Notes under the pieces: generated by a model
Database searches by the model: none
Told to the model about the DNA's origin: nothing
Seen by the model: only the letters and a program-made list of their open reading frames with translations
Shown here: one piece after another, positions 36,126 to 44,336 of the stretch
Numbering within the stretch: position 1 is the stretch's first letter
Layout: each line of letters begins with the position of its first letter
Program-made: the position numbers and the translations under genes
NCBI GenBank assembly: GCA_025355005.1
Contig: JANXLV010000350.1
Location: forward strand, 1 to 64,000
Source: Myxococcales bacterium
Lineage (GTDB): Bacteria; Myxococcota_A; Polyangia; Polyangiales; Polyangiaceae
Length of the DNA: 64,000 nucleotides
Reading direction: 5' to 3'

Positions 36126-38210
36126 TCAGTATGGATTGTCCGGAAGTGCGGTGGGCTTCGGCTTCGGCCTGGACGTCGCGGTGCTACTGGGTGCGCCTCC
36201 GCCGCCCCCGCCGCCCCCTCCGGACACGGTGCCGGTGCCCGTGCTGGTGCTGGTGCCGGACGTGGCGGTGCCGGTGGTGCCTGCGTTGCCACCACCAGTT
36301 GCCGGCGGGGTGTCGGTGGCGGCTGGCGTCGCAGACGGAAGCTCGATCGGCGGTATGATCGTGGGAGCAGCGGCCGTCGGCGTTGACGTGGTGGTGGGGA
36401 TCGTCGGAGAGGCGTTGGGAGCAGTGGGAACGGCATCGATCTTGGTGCCGGTCGGGTCCGACGCCGGCGCTGTACGTGTGTAGCGCCAGCCAACGTATGC
36501 GCCGCCGCCGATGACGAACGCGAGGACGAGGCCGATCGTGATCGCCAGCGTGTAGTAGCCCGCGCCACCCTTGGGTGGGGTCGTGAGCGCAGTTTGCTGA
36601 GCGGACATCGGCCCGGACATGGGGCTCGCCAGGAGGCCGAGCGAGAGCGGGCCCGAGCCGGTGATCGTTCCAGGTCCCTGGCTCACGCCAGAGTACGGCC
36701 CGGCCATGCCTTGCTGCTGCTGCTGCGGAGGCGCGGAGCCTTCCCACCATTGGCCAGTGCCGCTGCTCGGCGGCATGGTGTTGCCCTGCGGCATGTTGCC
36801 CTGCTGCATGTTGCCCGGCGGAGACTGCGTGATGGGCGGCCCGAACGGCGCGTGCACCTGCGAGCCTTGCTGGCCTTGCTGGCCGTACGGGCCGGCCTGA
36901 CCTGGGTACTGGTTTGGCTGCTGGGGAAACTGTGACGCGTGCTGCGCGGCGGTCGCCTGCAGCACGGCCATCTGGATGGCCTGCTGCACCGTGGACGACT
37001 GCAACGGCATCGTCATGAGGAGCGGGTTCTGCGCGTTCCGCACGCCGCTCTTCGAGTTGCCGACGGGAGGTGCGTTGGGGGCGCCCAGCGCGTTTGCTCC
37101 AGGCATCCCCGGCGGTCCAGCCACAGCCTGCGCGGGCGCTGCGCCCAGATTCGAAGGCGTGTGGCCCGGCACCTCCGGCCACGCGGCTCCTTCACCCTTC
37201 CCTCCCTGGGAGGCCTTGGCGATCTGGTCTCGCCGCGCGTCGATGATGTTGCCGATGCGTTCGCGCACTGCCGCCGCGACGTGAGACTGCGTGACGATCG
37301 GACCACTTCGCGCGAGCCACTCCTCGAGCGCCATGCGCAGCTGCTCTGCCGTGTCGAACCGGCGTTCGCGCTCCGACTGCATCGCGCGCACGACGATCTG
37401 CTCGAGCTCTCGCGGATAGTTGTGAGCCACTTGCGACGGCGGATTGAACACGCCGCGCGCGAGGTTCTGCATCACCATGAGATCGTTCTCGCCCTCGAAG
37501 GGCTGACGACCCGTGGTCGCTTCGTAGATGACGACACCGATCGCGAACACGTCCGCGCGGGCATCGAGCGGCGCGCCCATGAACTGCTCGGGCGACATGT
37601 AATTGAGCTTGCCCTTGATTTGCCCTGCAAGCGTGGCCTCCTGCAAGGAGCCGAGCGCCTTCGCCACGCCGAAATCGCAGACCTTCACGGTGCCGTCGGC
37701 GCCGGTCATGATGTTGTGCGGCGAGACGTCGCGGTGGACGATGTGAAGCGGCCTACCCATCTCGTCGGTCTGCTGATGTGCAGCGTGCAGACCGGCGCAG
37801 GCATCCGCCACCACGCGCGCGATGATGCGCGGGTCCATGGGGACTGCCTTGCCCGATACCTTCAGCGCGCGCGCGAGCGAATCTCCGGTGATCCACTCCA
37901 TCGCCATGTAGAGGATGTCGCCCTCTTCACCGAGCTCGACGATCTGACAGCAGTTCGGGTGCTGGATGAACGACGCCACGCGCGCCTCGTTCACGAACAT
38001 CCGCTCGAACTGCGCCTCGCGACGCAGGTGAGGCAGGATGGTCTTCACGGCGACGAGCTTGTTGAACCCGCGCTGCCCGTGTTGACGTGCCGCCCAGACG
38101 CGAGCCATGCCGCCACGCGCTACGGGCAACAAGAGCTCGTAGCGGCCCAAGCGCACGCCTGGAGCGAGGCGATCCCCGCTCTTTGGGTCGGCCGGCAACA
38201 CATCCGCCAT
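36126..38210 (-). CDS. Transmembrane Ser/Thr protein kinase with long repetitive C-terminus
   Basis: 694 residues. The kinase domain (about 24-290) is complete: GGMARVW, Lys56 in VAVKT, HRDVSPHNI with Asp161, DFG at Asp179, and KLNYMSPEQ. The HRDVSP form is typical of myxobacterial kinases. A long disordered stretch rich in Gln, Pro, Gly and Met (about 330-545, with NMQQGNMPQGN repeats) leads to one membrane segment (about 553-575), then a Thr/Pro/Ala-rich external tail with a run of glycines. It leads the kinase/TPR/lipoprotein trio. TACGCT ends 7 bases before the ATG. Confidence 0.93.
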   Translation of the reverse strand: MADVLPADPKSGDRLAPGVRLGRYELLLPVARGGMARVWAARQHGQRGFNKLVAVKTILPHLRREAQFERMFVNEARVASFIQHPNCCQIVELGEEGDILYMAMEWITGDSLARALKVSGKAVPMDPRIIARVVADACAGLHAAHQQTDEMGRPLHIVHRDVSPHNIMTGADGTVKVCDFGVAKALGSLQEATLAGQIKGKLNYMSPEQFMGAPLDARADVFAIGVVIYEATTGRQPFEGENDLMVMQNLARGVFNPPSQVAHNYPRELEQIVVRAMQSERERRFDTAEQLRMALEEWLARSGPIVTQSHVAAAVRERIGNIIDARRDQIAKASQGGKGEGAAWPEVPGHTPSNLGAAPAQAVAGPPGMPGANALGAPNAPPVGNSKSGVRNAQNPLLMTMPLQSSTVQQAIQMAVLQATAAQHASQFPQQPNQYPGQAGPYGQQGQQGSQVHAPFGPPITQSPPGNMQQGNMPQGNTMPPSSGTGQWWEGSAPPQQQQQGMAGPYSGVSQGPGTITGSGPLSLGLLASPMSGPMSAQQTALTTPPKGGAGYYTLAITIGLVLAFVIGGGAYVGWRYTRTAPASDPTGTKIDAVPTAPNASPTIPTTTSTPTAAAPTIIPPIELPSATPAATDTPPATGGGNAGTTGTATSGTSTSTGTGTVSGGGGGGGGGAPSSTATSRPKPKPTALPDNPY

Positions 38211-38217
38211 CCCTGTA

Positions 38218-38247
38218 AGCGTACACCGAAAATGGCGGTCTGCTCAA
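38218..38247 (-). promoter_or_regulatory. Candidate promoter of the kinase gene
   Basis: TTGAGC and TACGCT on the minus strand, 18 bases apart; the second ends 7 bases before the ATG at 38210. No Shine-Dalgarno sequence lies between. Confidence 0.4.
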
Positions 38248-38348
38248 AACCCGAGAGGCAATCTAGACAAACTCGTGTAGGCAATTGCCCCATCTTGTCG
38301 CCAGCCTCGCCGGCCCCACAGCCACTTTCGGAGAACACGTGGAGCCCC

Positions 38349-39548
38349 ATGCGTGGGTGGGCGGTAGCCGTGGTCGCCACGCTCGCGATGTCCGTGAGCT
38401 ACCTCGATCGCCAGGCGCTGGCCGCGGTGGCCACGAAGGTGCGTGCAGATCTCGACATTTCGCACGGCCAATACGGGCTGCTCGCAGCGGCGTTCGGGGG
38501 TGCCTACCTGGTGGGAGCACCGCTCGCCGGGGGTCTGCTCGACCGCGTGGGCGCGCGGCGCGGGATGGTGATCGCCGTGATCGCGTGGTCGGCGGTCGCG
38601 GCGATGCACTCGCTCGCGCTCTCCTTCATGACGCTGATGGTGCTGCGTGTGCTCCTCGGTCTCGCAGAGGCGCCGTCGTTTCCGGGCGCGATCCAGGCGA
38701 TGCGCAGGTGCTTACCGCCCGCGCGTCGCACGGCTGGCGTCGGCATGCTCTTCACGGGAAGCTCCTTCGGCGCGATGGTCGCTGCGCCGCTCGCGCTCTG
38801 GCTCTCCACGAAATACAACTGGCGCGCCGCGTTCGTGGTGATCGCCGTCGTGGGGCTCGTGTGGATCCCCGTATGGCTCGTGGCCACGCGCGGTCTCTTC
38901 GACAAGCCGCTCGTGGAGCTCGAAGCCCAGGCCCAGCCAGCGTCGAATCGTGCGCCGCTCTACCTGCGTCCGCAGAGCCTTCGCGCGATCGTGGGCGTCA
39001 TCACTGGCGCGCCTTGCATCATGATGGTGCTGACGTGGTTTCCTCAGTACCTGGCCGAGGGCCGCCACGCGTCGGCGCCGGAGATGGCGCGCGTGCTCTG
39101 GATCCCGCCGCTGGTGTTCGACATCGGCGCGATCGGCTTCGGCGCGCTGGGCAGCGCACTCCGCGGACCAGACGCACGCCCGCCGCGCTCTCTGATGCTC
39201 GCGGCCGCGGCGCTTGCCAGCGCGCTGATGTTCGTTCCATACGCGAACGAGATGGCCGGCGTCGTCGCGCTCGCGTCCATCTCCATGGCGGGCGGCGCAG
39301 GTATGTACGTCCTCGTCATGGCGAACCTCCTCACGCAGGTCGCGCCCACGGAGACATCGCGCGCGGGCGGCATGTTGGCCGCGGCGCAGTCGCTCTCGCA
39401 CATCGTGGCGAATCCGCTCGTGGGCCTGATCGTGGATCGAACACATAGCTTCAACGGGGCGTTGATGGCGCTCGGCTTCATGGTCATCCCGGGCGCGCTG
39501 GTCTGGGCTAGCTTTCCGGCGCCTGTGCGGAGAGCGGTGGACACCTAG
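38349..39548 (+). CDS. Major facilitator superfamily transporter
   Basis: 399 residues from the ATG at 38349, with GGAG 4 bases upstream. It has about 12 membrane segments. The first part matches the hexuronate/phthalate-type MFS group: SYLDRQALAAVATKVRADL at the start, DRVGARRG between segments 2 and 3 (motif A), and SFPGAIQAMRRCLPPARR, close to the GxxR/K-type loop of ExuT-like anion symporters. It probably moves an organic anion with protons; the substrate cannot be named. The frame is open far upstream, but that portion is antisense to the kinase gene and not coding. Its neighbours suggest no pathway. Confidence 0.88.
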   Translation: MRGWAVAVVATLAMSVSYLDRQALAAVATKVRADLDISHGQYGLLAAAFGGAYLVGAPLAGGLLDRVGARRGMVIAVIAWSAVAAMHSLALSFMTLMVLRVLLGLAEAPSFPGAIQAMRRCLPPARRTAGVGMLFTGSSFGAMVAAPLALWLSTKYNWRAAFVVIAVVGLVWIPVWLVATRGLFDKPLVELEAQAQPASNRAPLYLRPQSLRAIVGVITGAPCIMMVLTWFPQYLAEGRHASAPEMARVLWIPPLVFDIGAIGFGALGSALRGPDARPPRSLMLAAAALASALMFVPYANEMAGVVALASISMAGGAGMYVLVMANLLTQVAPTETSRAGGMLAAAQSLSHIVANPLVGLIVDRTHSFNGALMALGFMVIPGALVWASFPAPVRRAVDT

Positions 39549-39575
39549 CCGCGTTCGGAAGATCATCGATACGCT

Positions 39576-40175
39576 TTGGAATCGAAGAGCAAGCGCCCCG
39601 GCCCCAAGACAACGTCGAACTCGATGCGGCCGACCAGCCGGCCCGCGAAGGGTCAGACCGTGCCCCCACATTCCGCAGCGGCATCGAAGAGAGCCGCGAT
39701 CTCCGCCGAGGAGCGCATCTCCGAGCTGGAGGAGGCGCTCGCTCATGCAAAGCGCGAACGCGCCGCCGACGATGAGCGGATACAGGAGTCACTGCAGCGT
39801 GCGGTGCGCATGGCGGAGCGACTGCAGCTGGCCGAGGGCGCCGCGAAGAGAGTGCAGGTGCGCGCACTGGCCGCGGAGGAGGAGGTGGTCGTGCAGTCTC
39901 GGCGCATCAAGCGCCTGGAAGCCGAGAACGCGGTGCTCCGCGGCGCCGGCGCGATCAAGCCGCGCACGGTCGACGAGTCGGTGCTCGAGAAGCTGATGGA
40001 GATGAGGACAACGCTGATGGCCACTGCGTCGGCGCTCGACGACCTCACGCATCGCGAAGCGGACCTCAGCGACGTGCGCGCACGCATCATCAACGAAGCG
40101 CGGCAGATCCTGCTGGCCACCGCGGGAATGACGTACGACGCCAAGCTCCCCGGCCCGCCGACCTCGAAGAAGTGA
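39576..40175 (+). CDS. Coiled-coil protein of unknown function
   Basis: About 199 residues from a TTG at 39576, or 183 from the ATG at 39624; neither has a ribosome binding site. A basic, Pro/Ser/Lys-rich head (about 1-40) is followed by a strong coiled coil (about 43-125; ISELEEALAHAKRERAADDER, LAAEEEVVVQSRRIKRLEAEN) and a short helical tail with RARIINEARQILLATAG. No catalytic motif is visible. It ends 6 bases from the convergent MglA-like gene; a polarity or cytoskeletal role alongside it would be speculation. The protein contains no membrane segment and is likely cytosolic. Confidence 0.6.
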   Translation: MESKSKRPGPKTTSNSMRPTSRPAKGQTVPPHSAAASKRAAISAEERISELEEALAHAKRERAADDERIQESLQRAVRMAERLQLAEGAAKRVQVRALAAEEEVVVQSRRIKRLEAENAVLRGAGAIKPRTVDESVLEKLMEMRTTLMATASALDDLTHREADLSDVRARIINEARQILLATAGMTYDAKLPGPPTSKK

Positions 40176-40181
40176 GCCGCT

Positions 40182-41492
40182 TCAGCGGAAACGGCGGGCT
40201 TCGTCCCGGCGTCGCCGGGCGTCCAGAACAAAGACGTAGAACTCGAATGCATCCTTCAGCGTGAGCTGCTCGCGGTGACGCGCCGCGCGTGCAAGGCCCC
40301 GCATAGCGAGATAGGTGCGACCGTCGCAGCCGAGCAGGTTCGATACCATCGCAGGATCGCGCGGCGCGTCCTCGGAGCCGCCCATGGCGGCGGCCGAGGC
40401 GAATACCCGGGTGAGCAACGACTCGCTCGCGAGGATTGCGCCGTGCGGATCACCGATGCCGAGAAACAGCTCCACCTTGCGTGCGGTGTCGCGCTCGGCG
40501 TCGGCGAACATCTCGATGAACGAGAACAGCTTGGCCTCGACCGTGGGTGGGCGCGGTGAGGAGCCGGCGGAGCTCGGTACCTGTGACGGGAAGCTTGGCA
40601 CCTGCGACGAGCTGCGCGCCACACCGGCCGCGACGGCGAGCGGTCGACCGACGGTCTCTGGAGCCGGCTCTTCGTCGGTGCTCGTCTCGGGCTCGCGCTC
40701 CTTGACGACCGGGTCGATCTTCTCGGGCTTGCCGGACGGCTTGGGATCTGGCCTGGCAGATGGCTTGCGATCTGGCTTGGGATCTGGCTTGGCCGAAGGT
40801 TTGGGGGCGGCCTTGGACGCGACGGCCTGCGCGGGTGGCTCGACCGTGGTGCCGGTGCCGACGAGCGACTTGAAGGCCTCGCGCACGCCCGCGCGGATCG
40901 TCTCCGAGTCCTCCTTGCCGTACTCGGAGAGGACGAGACCGGTGATGCGCTCGAGGCCATCGAAGACGCCGTCTCCGCGCGTGGCCACCGTTCCGATTGA
41001 GGGCGCGCCGTGCTTGTTGTACCGGCGGTTCAGGTCGTCCATCGGCACGAGATCGGAGAGGTCCTGCTTGTTCCAGTGGAACGTGTGGGGGAGCTCCTTC
41101 AAGGTGCGCTGATGATCGGCCAGGCTGGTCTCGAGATCTTCGAGCGACTCCTGGTTGGTCTCGAGGCGTGACGACTGCGAGTCGGCCACGAACACGACGC
41201 CGTCGGCGCCGGAGAGCACGAGCTTGCGCGTCGCCTCGTAGTAGACCTGTCCTGGCACGGTGAACAGCTGGAGCCGGATGCTCATGCCGTTGACCTTCGG
41301 GACGCGTACTGGCAGGAAATCGAAGTAGAGCGTGCGGTCCGTTGGCGTCGCCAGGCTCACCATCTTGCCCTTGTTCTCGGGCCTCGTGGCGGCGTGGATG
41401 TACTGAAGCGTCGTGGTCTTACCTCCGAGCCCCGGCCCATAGAACACCAGCTTGAACACCAGCTCACGGGTGTGGGGATTCACGGACGCCAT
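40182..41492 (-). CDS. MglA-like small GTPase with long C-terminal extension
   Basis: 436 residues from the ATG at 41492, about twice the length of the gliding motility GTPase MglA. The GTPase domain (1-205) is very close to MglA: GPGLGGKTTTLQYI (Lys25; MglA has Cys where this has Gly23), TDRTLYFDFLP, FTVPGQVYYEATRKLVL, GVVFVADSQ, and NKQD at 141-144. A Lys/Pro/Asp/Ser repeat linker (about 225-265, encoded by 12-base repeats) leads to an uncharacterised C-terminal helical domain (about 320-436) with KLFSFIEMFADAERDTARK. MglA sets cell polarity in myxobacteria; this paralogue may act in polarity or cargo localisation. TATTCT ends 9 bases upstream. Confidence 0.87.
   Translation of the reverse strand: MASVNPHTRELVFKLVFYGPGLGGKTTTLQYIHAATRPENKGKMVSLATPTDRTLYFDFLPVRVPKVNGMSIRLQLFTVPGQVYYEATRKLVLSGADGVVFVADSQSSRLETNQESLEDLETSLADHQRTLKELPHTFHWNKQDLSDLVPMDDLNRRYNKHGAPSIGTVATRGDGVFDGLERITGLVLSEYGKEDSETIRAGVREAFKSLVGTGTTVEPPAQAVASKAAPKPSAKPDPKPDRKPSARPDPKPSGKPEKIDPVVKEREPETSTDEEPAPETVGRPLAVAAGVARSSSQVPSFPSQVPSSAGSSPRPPTVEAKLFSFIEMFADAERDTARKVELFLGIGDPHGAILASESLLTRVFASAAAMGGSEDAPRDPAMVSNLLGCDGRTYLAMRGLARAARHREQLTLKDAFEFYVFVLDARRRRDEARRFR
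40738..40785. repeat. Four 12-base tandem repeats coding a Lys-Pro linker
   Basis: Units GGCTTGGGATCT, GGCCTGGCAGAT, GGCTTGCGATCT and GGCTTGGGATCT, inside the MglA-like gene; on the coding strand each gives a four-residue unit such as KPDP. Copy number could vary between strains. Confidence 0.65.
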
Positions 41493-41501
41493 GCAGCGGC
41501 C

Positions 41502-41507
41502 AGAATA
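41502..41507 (-). promoter_or_regulatory. Candidate -10 element of the MglA-like gene
   Basis: TATTCT on the minus strand, 9 bases before the ATG at 41492. Confidence 0.4.
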
Positions 41508-41614
41508 CCGGACCTTGGGCCCGCAACACATAGCGACGTCGAGGAAACGGTCGGGGGCCGAGAAAGTCACCCGATTGACGGTCGGCACTGTCGGCGGCTT
41601 GACGCTTCGTGTGC

Positions 41615-41620
41615 TAGAAA
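41615..41620 (+). promoter_or_regulatory. Candidate -10 element of the PHP phosphatase gene
   Basis: TAGAAA with a TG one base upstream (extended -10 form), ending 9 bases before the TTG start at 41630. Confidence 0.35.
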
Positions 41621-41629
41621 GGGCGTGTT

Positions 41630-42376
41630 TTGCGCGAGTTCATCGATCTTCACTGCCATTTCTTGCCGGCCATCGACGACGGGGCGAAGACCCCGGAGGA
41701 CGGCATTCGCATGCTGGTGGGCCTCAAGCAGGCAGGCTTCTCGATCGTCTGCGCGACGCCGCATATGCGGCCCGGGATGTTCGAGAACACGCGCCCCATG
41801 CTGGAGGCTGCCTACGCGTCGATGCGCCCGCACATCGAGGCGGCTGGCGACTCGGTGCCGAAGACCGTGCTCGCATCCGAGCACTATTTCGAGGACACCG
41901 TGTTCGAACGCCTCGTCTCCGGGCAGGGCCTGCCTTATCCGATCATGGACGCCGCGCGACCACCGAAGCGCCGCGGTGTGCTCGTGGAGTTCAACCCGAT
42001 GGGATTTCCCCTGCGGTTGACCGATCGCATCTCTGATCTCGCGCGCAAAGGCCTCTTCCCCGTCATCGCTCATCCGGAGAGATACCAGCCGGTGTGGAAG
42101 GATGATCACTGCCTCGATCCGTTCCTCGACGCCGGGGCACGCCTCTTGCTCGACGTCTGTGCAATCATTGGAAAGTACGGACGTGCGGCGGAGCGAGCGG
42201 CAACCACACTCCTCGAAGAAGGAGCGTACGAAGCAGCCTGTTCCGACGCGCACCGGCCGGAGGATGCAGAGGCGACGGCGCAAGCCATCCTTCGGCTCGA
42301 GTCCCTCGTCGGCAAGGCGGAAGCAGAGCGGCTCCTCTCGGCTGGCCCACGCGCCATCCTCGGGAGCGCGACATGA
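41630..42376 (+). CDS. PHP-type protein-tyrosine phosphatase (CpsB/YwqE-like)
   Basis: 248 residues. This metal-dependent phosphatase family removes phosphate from tyrosine kinases that control capsule and exopolysaccharide synthesis. The PHP motifs are all present: DLHCHFLPAIDDGAK, CATPHMRPGMF, a Glu-His-Tyr in ASEHYFED, FNPMG in the middle, VIAHPERYQPV and CSDAHRPED. The start is TTG at 41630, supported by AAAGGG just upstream and by the -10 spacing. The nucleotide-sugar dehydrogenase follows within 35 bases, or overlaps if its first ATG is used, and fits the same polysaccharide theme. No bacterial tyrosine kinase gene is seen in the window. Confidence 0.9.
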   Translation: MREFIDLHCHFLPAIDDGAKTPEDGIRMLVGLKQAGFSIVCATPHMRPGMFENTRPMLEAAYASMRPHIEAAGDSVPKTVLASEHYFEDTVFERLVSGQGLPYPIMDAARPPKRRGVLVEFNPMGFPLRLTDRISDLARKGLFPVIAHPERYQPVWKDDHCLDPFLDAGARLLLDVCAIIGKYGRAAERAATTLLEEGAYEAACSDAHRPEDAEATAQAILRLESLVGKAEAERLLSAGPRAILGSAT

Positions 42377-42411
42377 GCGGCGCGAAACGGTCCACACGGA
42401 GACGAACGACG

Positions 42412-43689
42412 ATGAGTGAGAAGATTGCTGTGATGGGGCTCGGCTACGTGGGGTTGCCCGTTGCGCTCGCGTTCGCGCGCAAGTTCCCAGGCACCGTTGG
42501 CTTCGACGTCCACCAGGAGAAGGTCGCCGAGCTGAACCGCGCGTTCGACCGGAACCTGGAGGTGCCCGCGGAGGTCCTTAAGGCGACGTCGCTCAAGATG
42601 ACGCACGACCCGAAGTCCCTCGAGGGCGTCACGTTCTTCGTGGTCGCCGTGCCCACGCCGGTCGACAAGAACAACGTCCCCGATCTCACGCCGGTCGTGA
42701 AGGCGTCCGAGACCGTCGGGAAGGCGCTCAAGAAGGGCGGCGTGGTCGTCTACGAGTCCACCGTCTACCCCGGCGTGACCGAGGACGTGTGCGGCCCGAT
42801 CCTGGAGAAGATCTCCGGCCTCCCACGCGCGGACTTCAAGCTCGGATACTCACCCGAGCGCATCAACCCCGGCGACAAGGAGCACACGCTCGAGAAGATC
42901 CTCAAGATCGTCTCGGGCGAAGACGCGGCCACGCTCGCGCGCGTCGCCGACGCGTATGGGGCCATCATCGATGCAGGAATTCATCGCGCGCCGTCGATCA
43001 AGGTCGCGGAAGCGGCGAAGGTGATCGAGAACACGCAGCGCGACCTCAACATCGCGCTCATGAACGAGCTCGCGATCATCTTCGATCGCATGGGCATCCG
43101 CACCGCGGACGTGCTCGCGGCGGCTGGCACCAAGTGGAACTTCCTCAAGTTCAAGCCGGGCCTCGTCGGCGGTCACTGCATCGGCGTCGACCCGTACTAC
43201 CTCACGATGAAGGCGCAAGAGCTCGGCTACCAGCCGGAGGTCATCCTCGCTGGCCGCCGCATCAACAACTCGATGGGCAGCCACATCGCGCAGCGCACCG
43301 TGAAGATGCTCATCAACGCCGACATCCCCGTGAAGGGCGCGCGCGTCGGCGTGCTCGGCCTCACGTTCAAGGAGGACTGCAACGACCTCCGCAACAGCAA
43401 GGTGCCCGACATCCTCACGGAGCTGCGGCAGTTCGGCATTCACGCGATCATCCACGATCCGCTCGCCAACCCCGCGCATGCGACGCACGAGTACGGGCTC
43501 AAGCTGTCCGCGCTCGACGAGTTCCGCGCGCTCGACGCGGTGATCCTCGCGGTCTCGCATCAGGAGTACCTGAAGGATGGTCAGGCAGACATCGTCTCGC
43601 GGGTGAAGGACGGCGGCGTGCTCGTCGACGTGAAGAGCGTGCTCGACCCGAGCAAGGTCGATCGCAACATCAAGTACTGGAGCCTCTAG
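42412..43689 (+). CDS. Nucleotide-sugar dehydrogenase (TviB/WbpA-like UDP-HexNAc 6-dehydrogenase)
   Basis: 425 residues from the ATG at 42412, preceded by GGAG; an ATG at 42373 that overlaps the phosphatase stop adds 13 residues. It oxidises C6 of a UDP-sugar twice to make a uronic acid precursor of capsule or exopolysaccharide. NAD site: KIAVMGLGYVGLPVALAF. Active site: GGHCIGVDPYYL with the catalytic Cys. YSPERINPGDKEHT and EAAKVIENTQRDLNIALMNE are typical of the UDP-N-acetyl type rather than UDP-glucose dehydrogenase. The neighbouring phosphatase would regulate the same pathway, though no glycosyltransferase or polymerase gene is in the window. Confidence 0.92.
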   Translation: MSEKIAVMGLGYVGLPVALAFARKFPGTVGFDVHQEKVAELNRAFDRNLEVPAEVLKATSLKMTHDPKSLEGVTFFVVAVPTPVDKNNVPDLTPVVKASETVGKALKKGGVVVYESTVYPGVTEDVCGPILEKISGLPRADFKLGYSPERINPGDKEHTLEKILKIVSGEDAATLARVADAYGAIIDAGIHRAPSIKVAEAAKVIENTQRDLNIALMNELAIIFDRMGIRTADVLAAAGTKWNFLKFKPGLVGGHCIGVDPYYLTMKAQELGYQPEVILAGRRINNSMGSHIAQRTVKMLINADIPVKGARVGVLGLTFKEDCNDLRNSKVPDILTELRQFGIHAIIHDPLANPAHATHEYGLKLSALDEFRALDAVILAVSHQEYLKDGQADIVSRVKDGGVLVDVKSVLDPSKVDRNIKYWSL

Positions 43690-43692
43690 TCT

Positions 43693-44313
43693 CTAGAACC
43701 ACTCCGGCGGCACTTCGTTGTGCATGAAGTGCACCGTGTTCGGTGCCGCGGCGCTCGACCAGTAGGCCTCTTCCGGGGCGTCGGCGGTGCCGCGCGACAG
43801 GCCCTCCGTCAAGGACCACGATGGACGCGCGCCGGGGCGCAATCCATGAAGCCCGCTCTGGAGCGCCGCGATCACGTACGTGTGTCCGGCGACACGGGCG
43901 CCCAGCCGCTCCGAGAGCTGCATCGCGAAATCGTGACCGCGCTGCGCGCCGAGCGTCTCGCACGTGCGGAACCACACGAGCGAGCCAGCGTCCGGCAGCA
44001 TGCGCCTCTCTATGGCGGAGAGCGCATCCGCGGTTGCGCCTCCCTGCCCCAGCGTCGTCCTGGAAAAGACGTCGTCCGCGATCAGCGCGCCGCCCCACTT
44101 TCCATGCCCCCAGAACTGCACCTGTCCGATCGGACGTCCTTCTTGGAACGTGGCGAGGAAGGACAGCGCCGAGGCCCAGCTGGTGGCGGGAAAGTACGCA
44201 TCCACGCGCCCGAGCGCACGGTAGACGCGGGCCCCCGTGCTCCATGCTGCGCGAAGGCCGCGTTCGCCCTGCTTTTTGGTCGCGTCGTAGATGAGGAGGC
44301 GCAGCGGGCTCAC
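43693..44313 (-). CDS. Small protein with possible His/Cys peptidase-like dyad
   Basis: 206 residues from a GTG at 44313; TAACCT ends exactly 7 bases upstream, supporting that start. I recognise no named family. What can be seen: LRLLIYDATKK at the N-terminus, VQFWGHGKWGGALI with His70-Gly71, and VWFRTCETLGAQ with Cys118, followed by HDFAMQLSERLGARVAGHTYVI. A strand, His-Gly, a strand, then Cys after a second hydrophobic strand is the arrangement in clan CD (caspase/CHAT-like) proteases. It is only a resemblance. There is no signal peptide. It converges with the nucleotide-sugar dehydrogenase and diverges from an unknown gene. Confidence 0.6.
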   Translation of the reverse strand: MSPLRLLIYDATKKQGERGLRAAWSTGARVYRALGRVDAYFPATSWASALSFLATFQEGRPIGQVQFWGHGKWGGALIADDVFSRTTLGQGGATADALSAIERRMLPDAGSLVWFRTCETLGAQRGHDFAMQLSERLGARVAGHTYVIAALQSGLHGLRPGARPSWSLTEGLSRGTADAPEEAYWSSAAAPNTVHFMHNEVPPEWF

Positions 44314-44320
44314 ATGTTCC

Positions 44321-44326
44321 AGGTTA
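44321..44326 (-). promoter_or_regulatory. Candidate -10 element of the His/Cys dyad gene
   Basis: TAACCT on the minus strand, exactly 7 bases before the GTG start. The divergent gene starts only 23 bases away from that start. Confidence 0.4.
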
Positions 44327-44336
44327 GCCGTGTTTC

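Noticed and set aside
36939..38348. Upstream extension of the MFS transporter frame
   Set aside because: It is antisense to the Ser/Thr kinase gene; the ATG at 38349 has a good ribosome binding site and begins at the first membrane segment.
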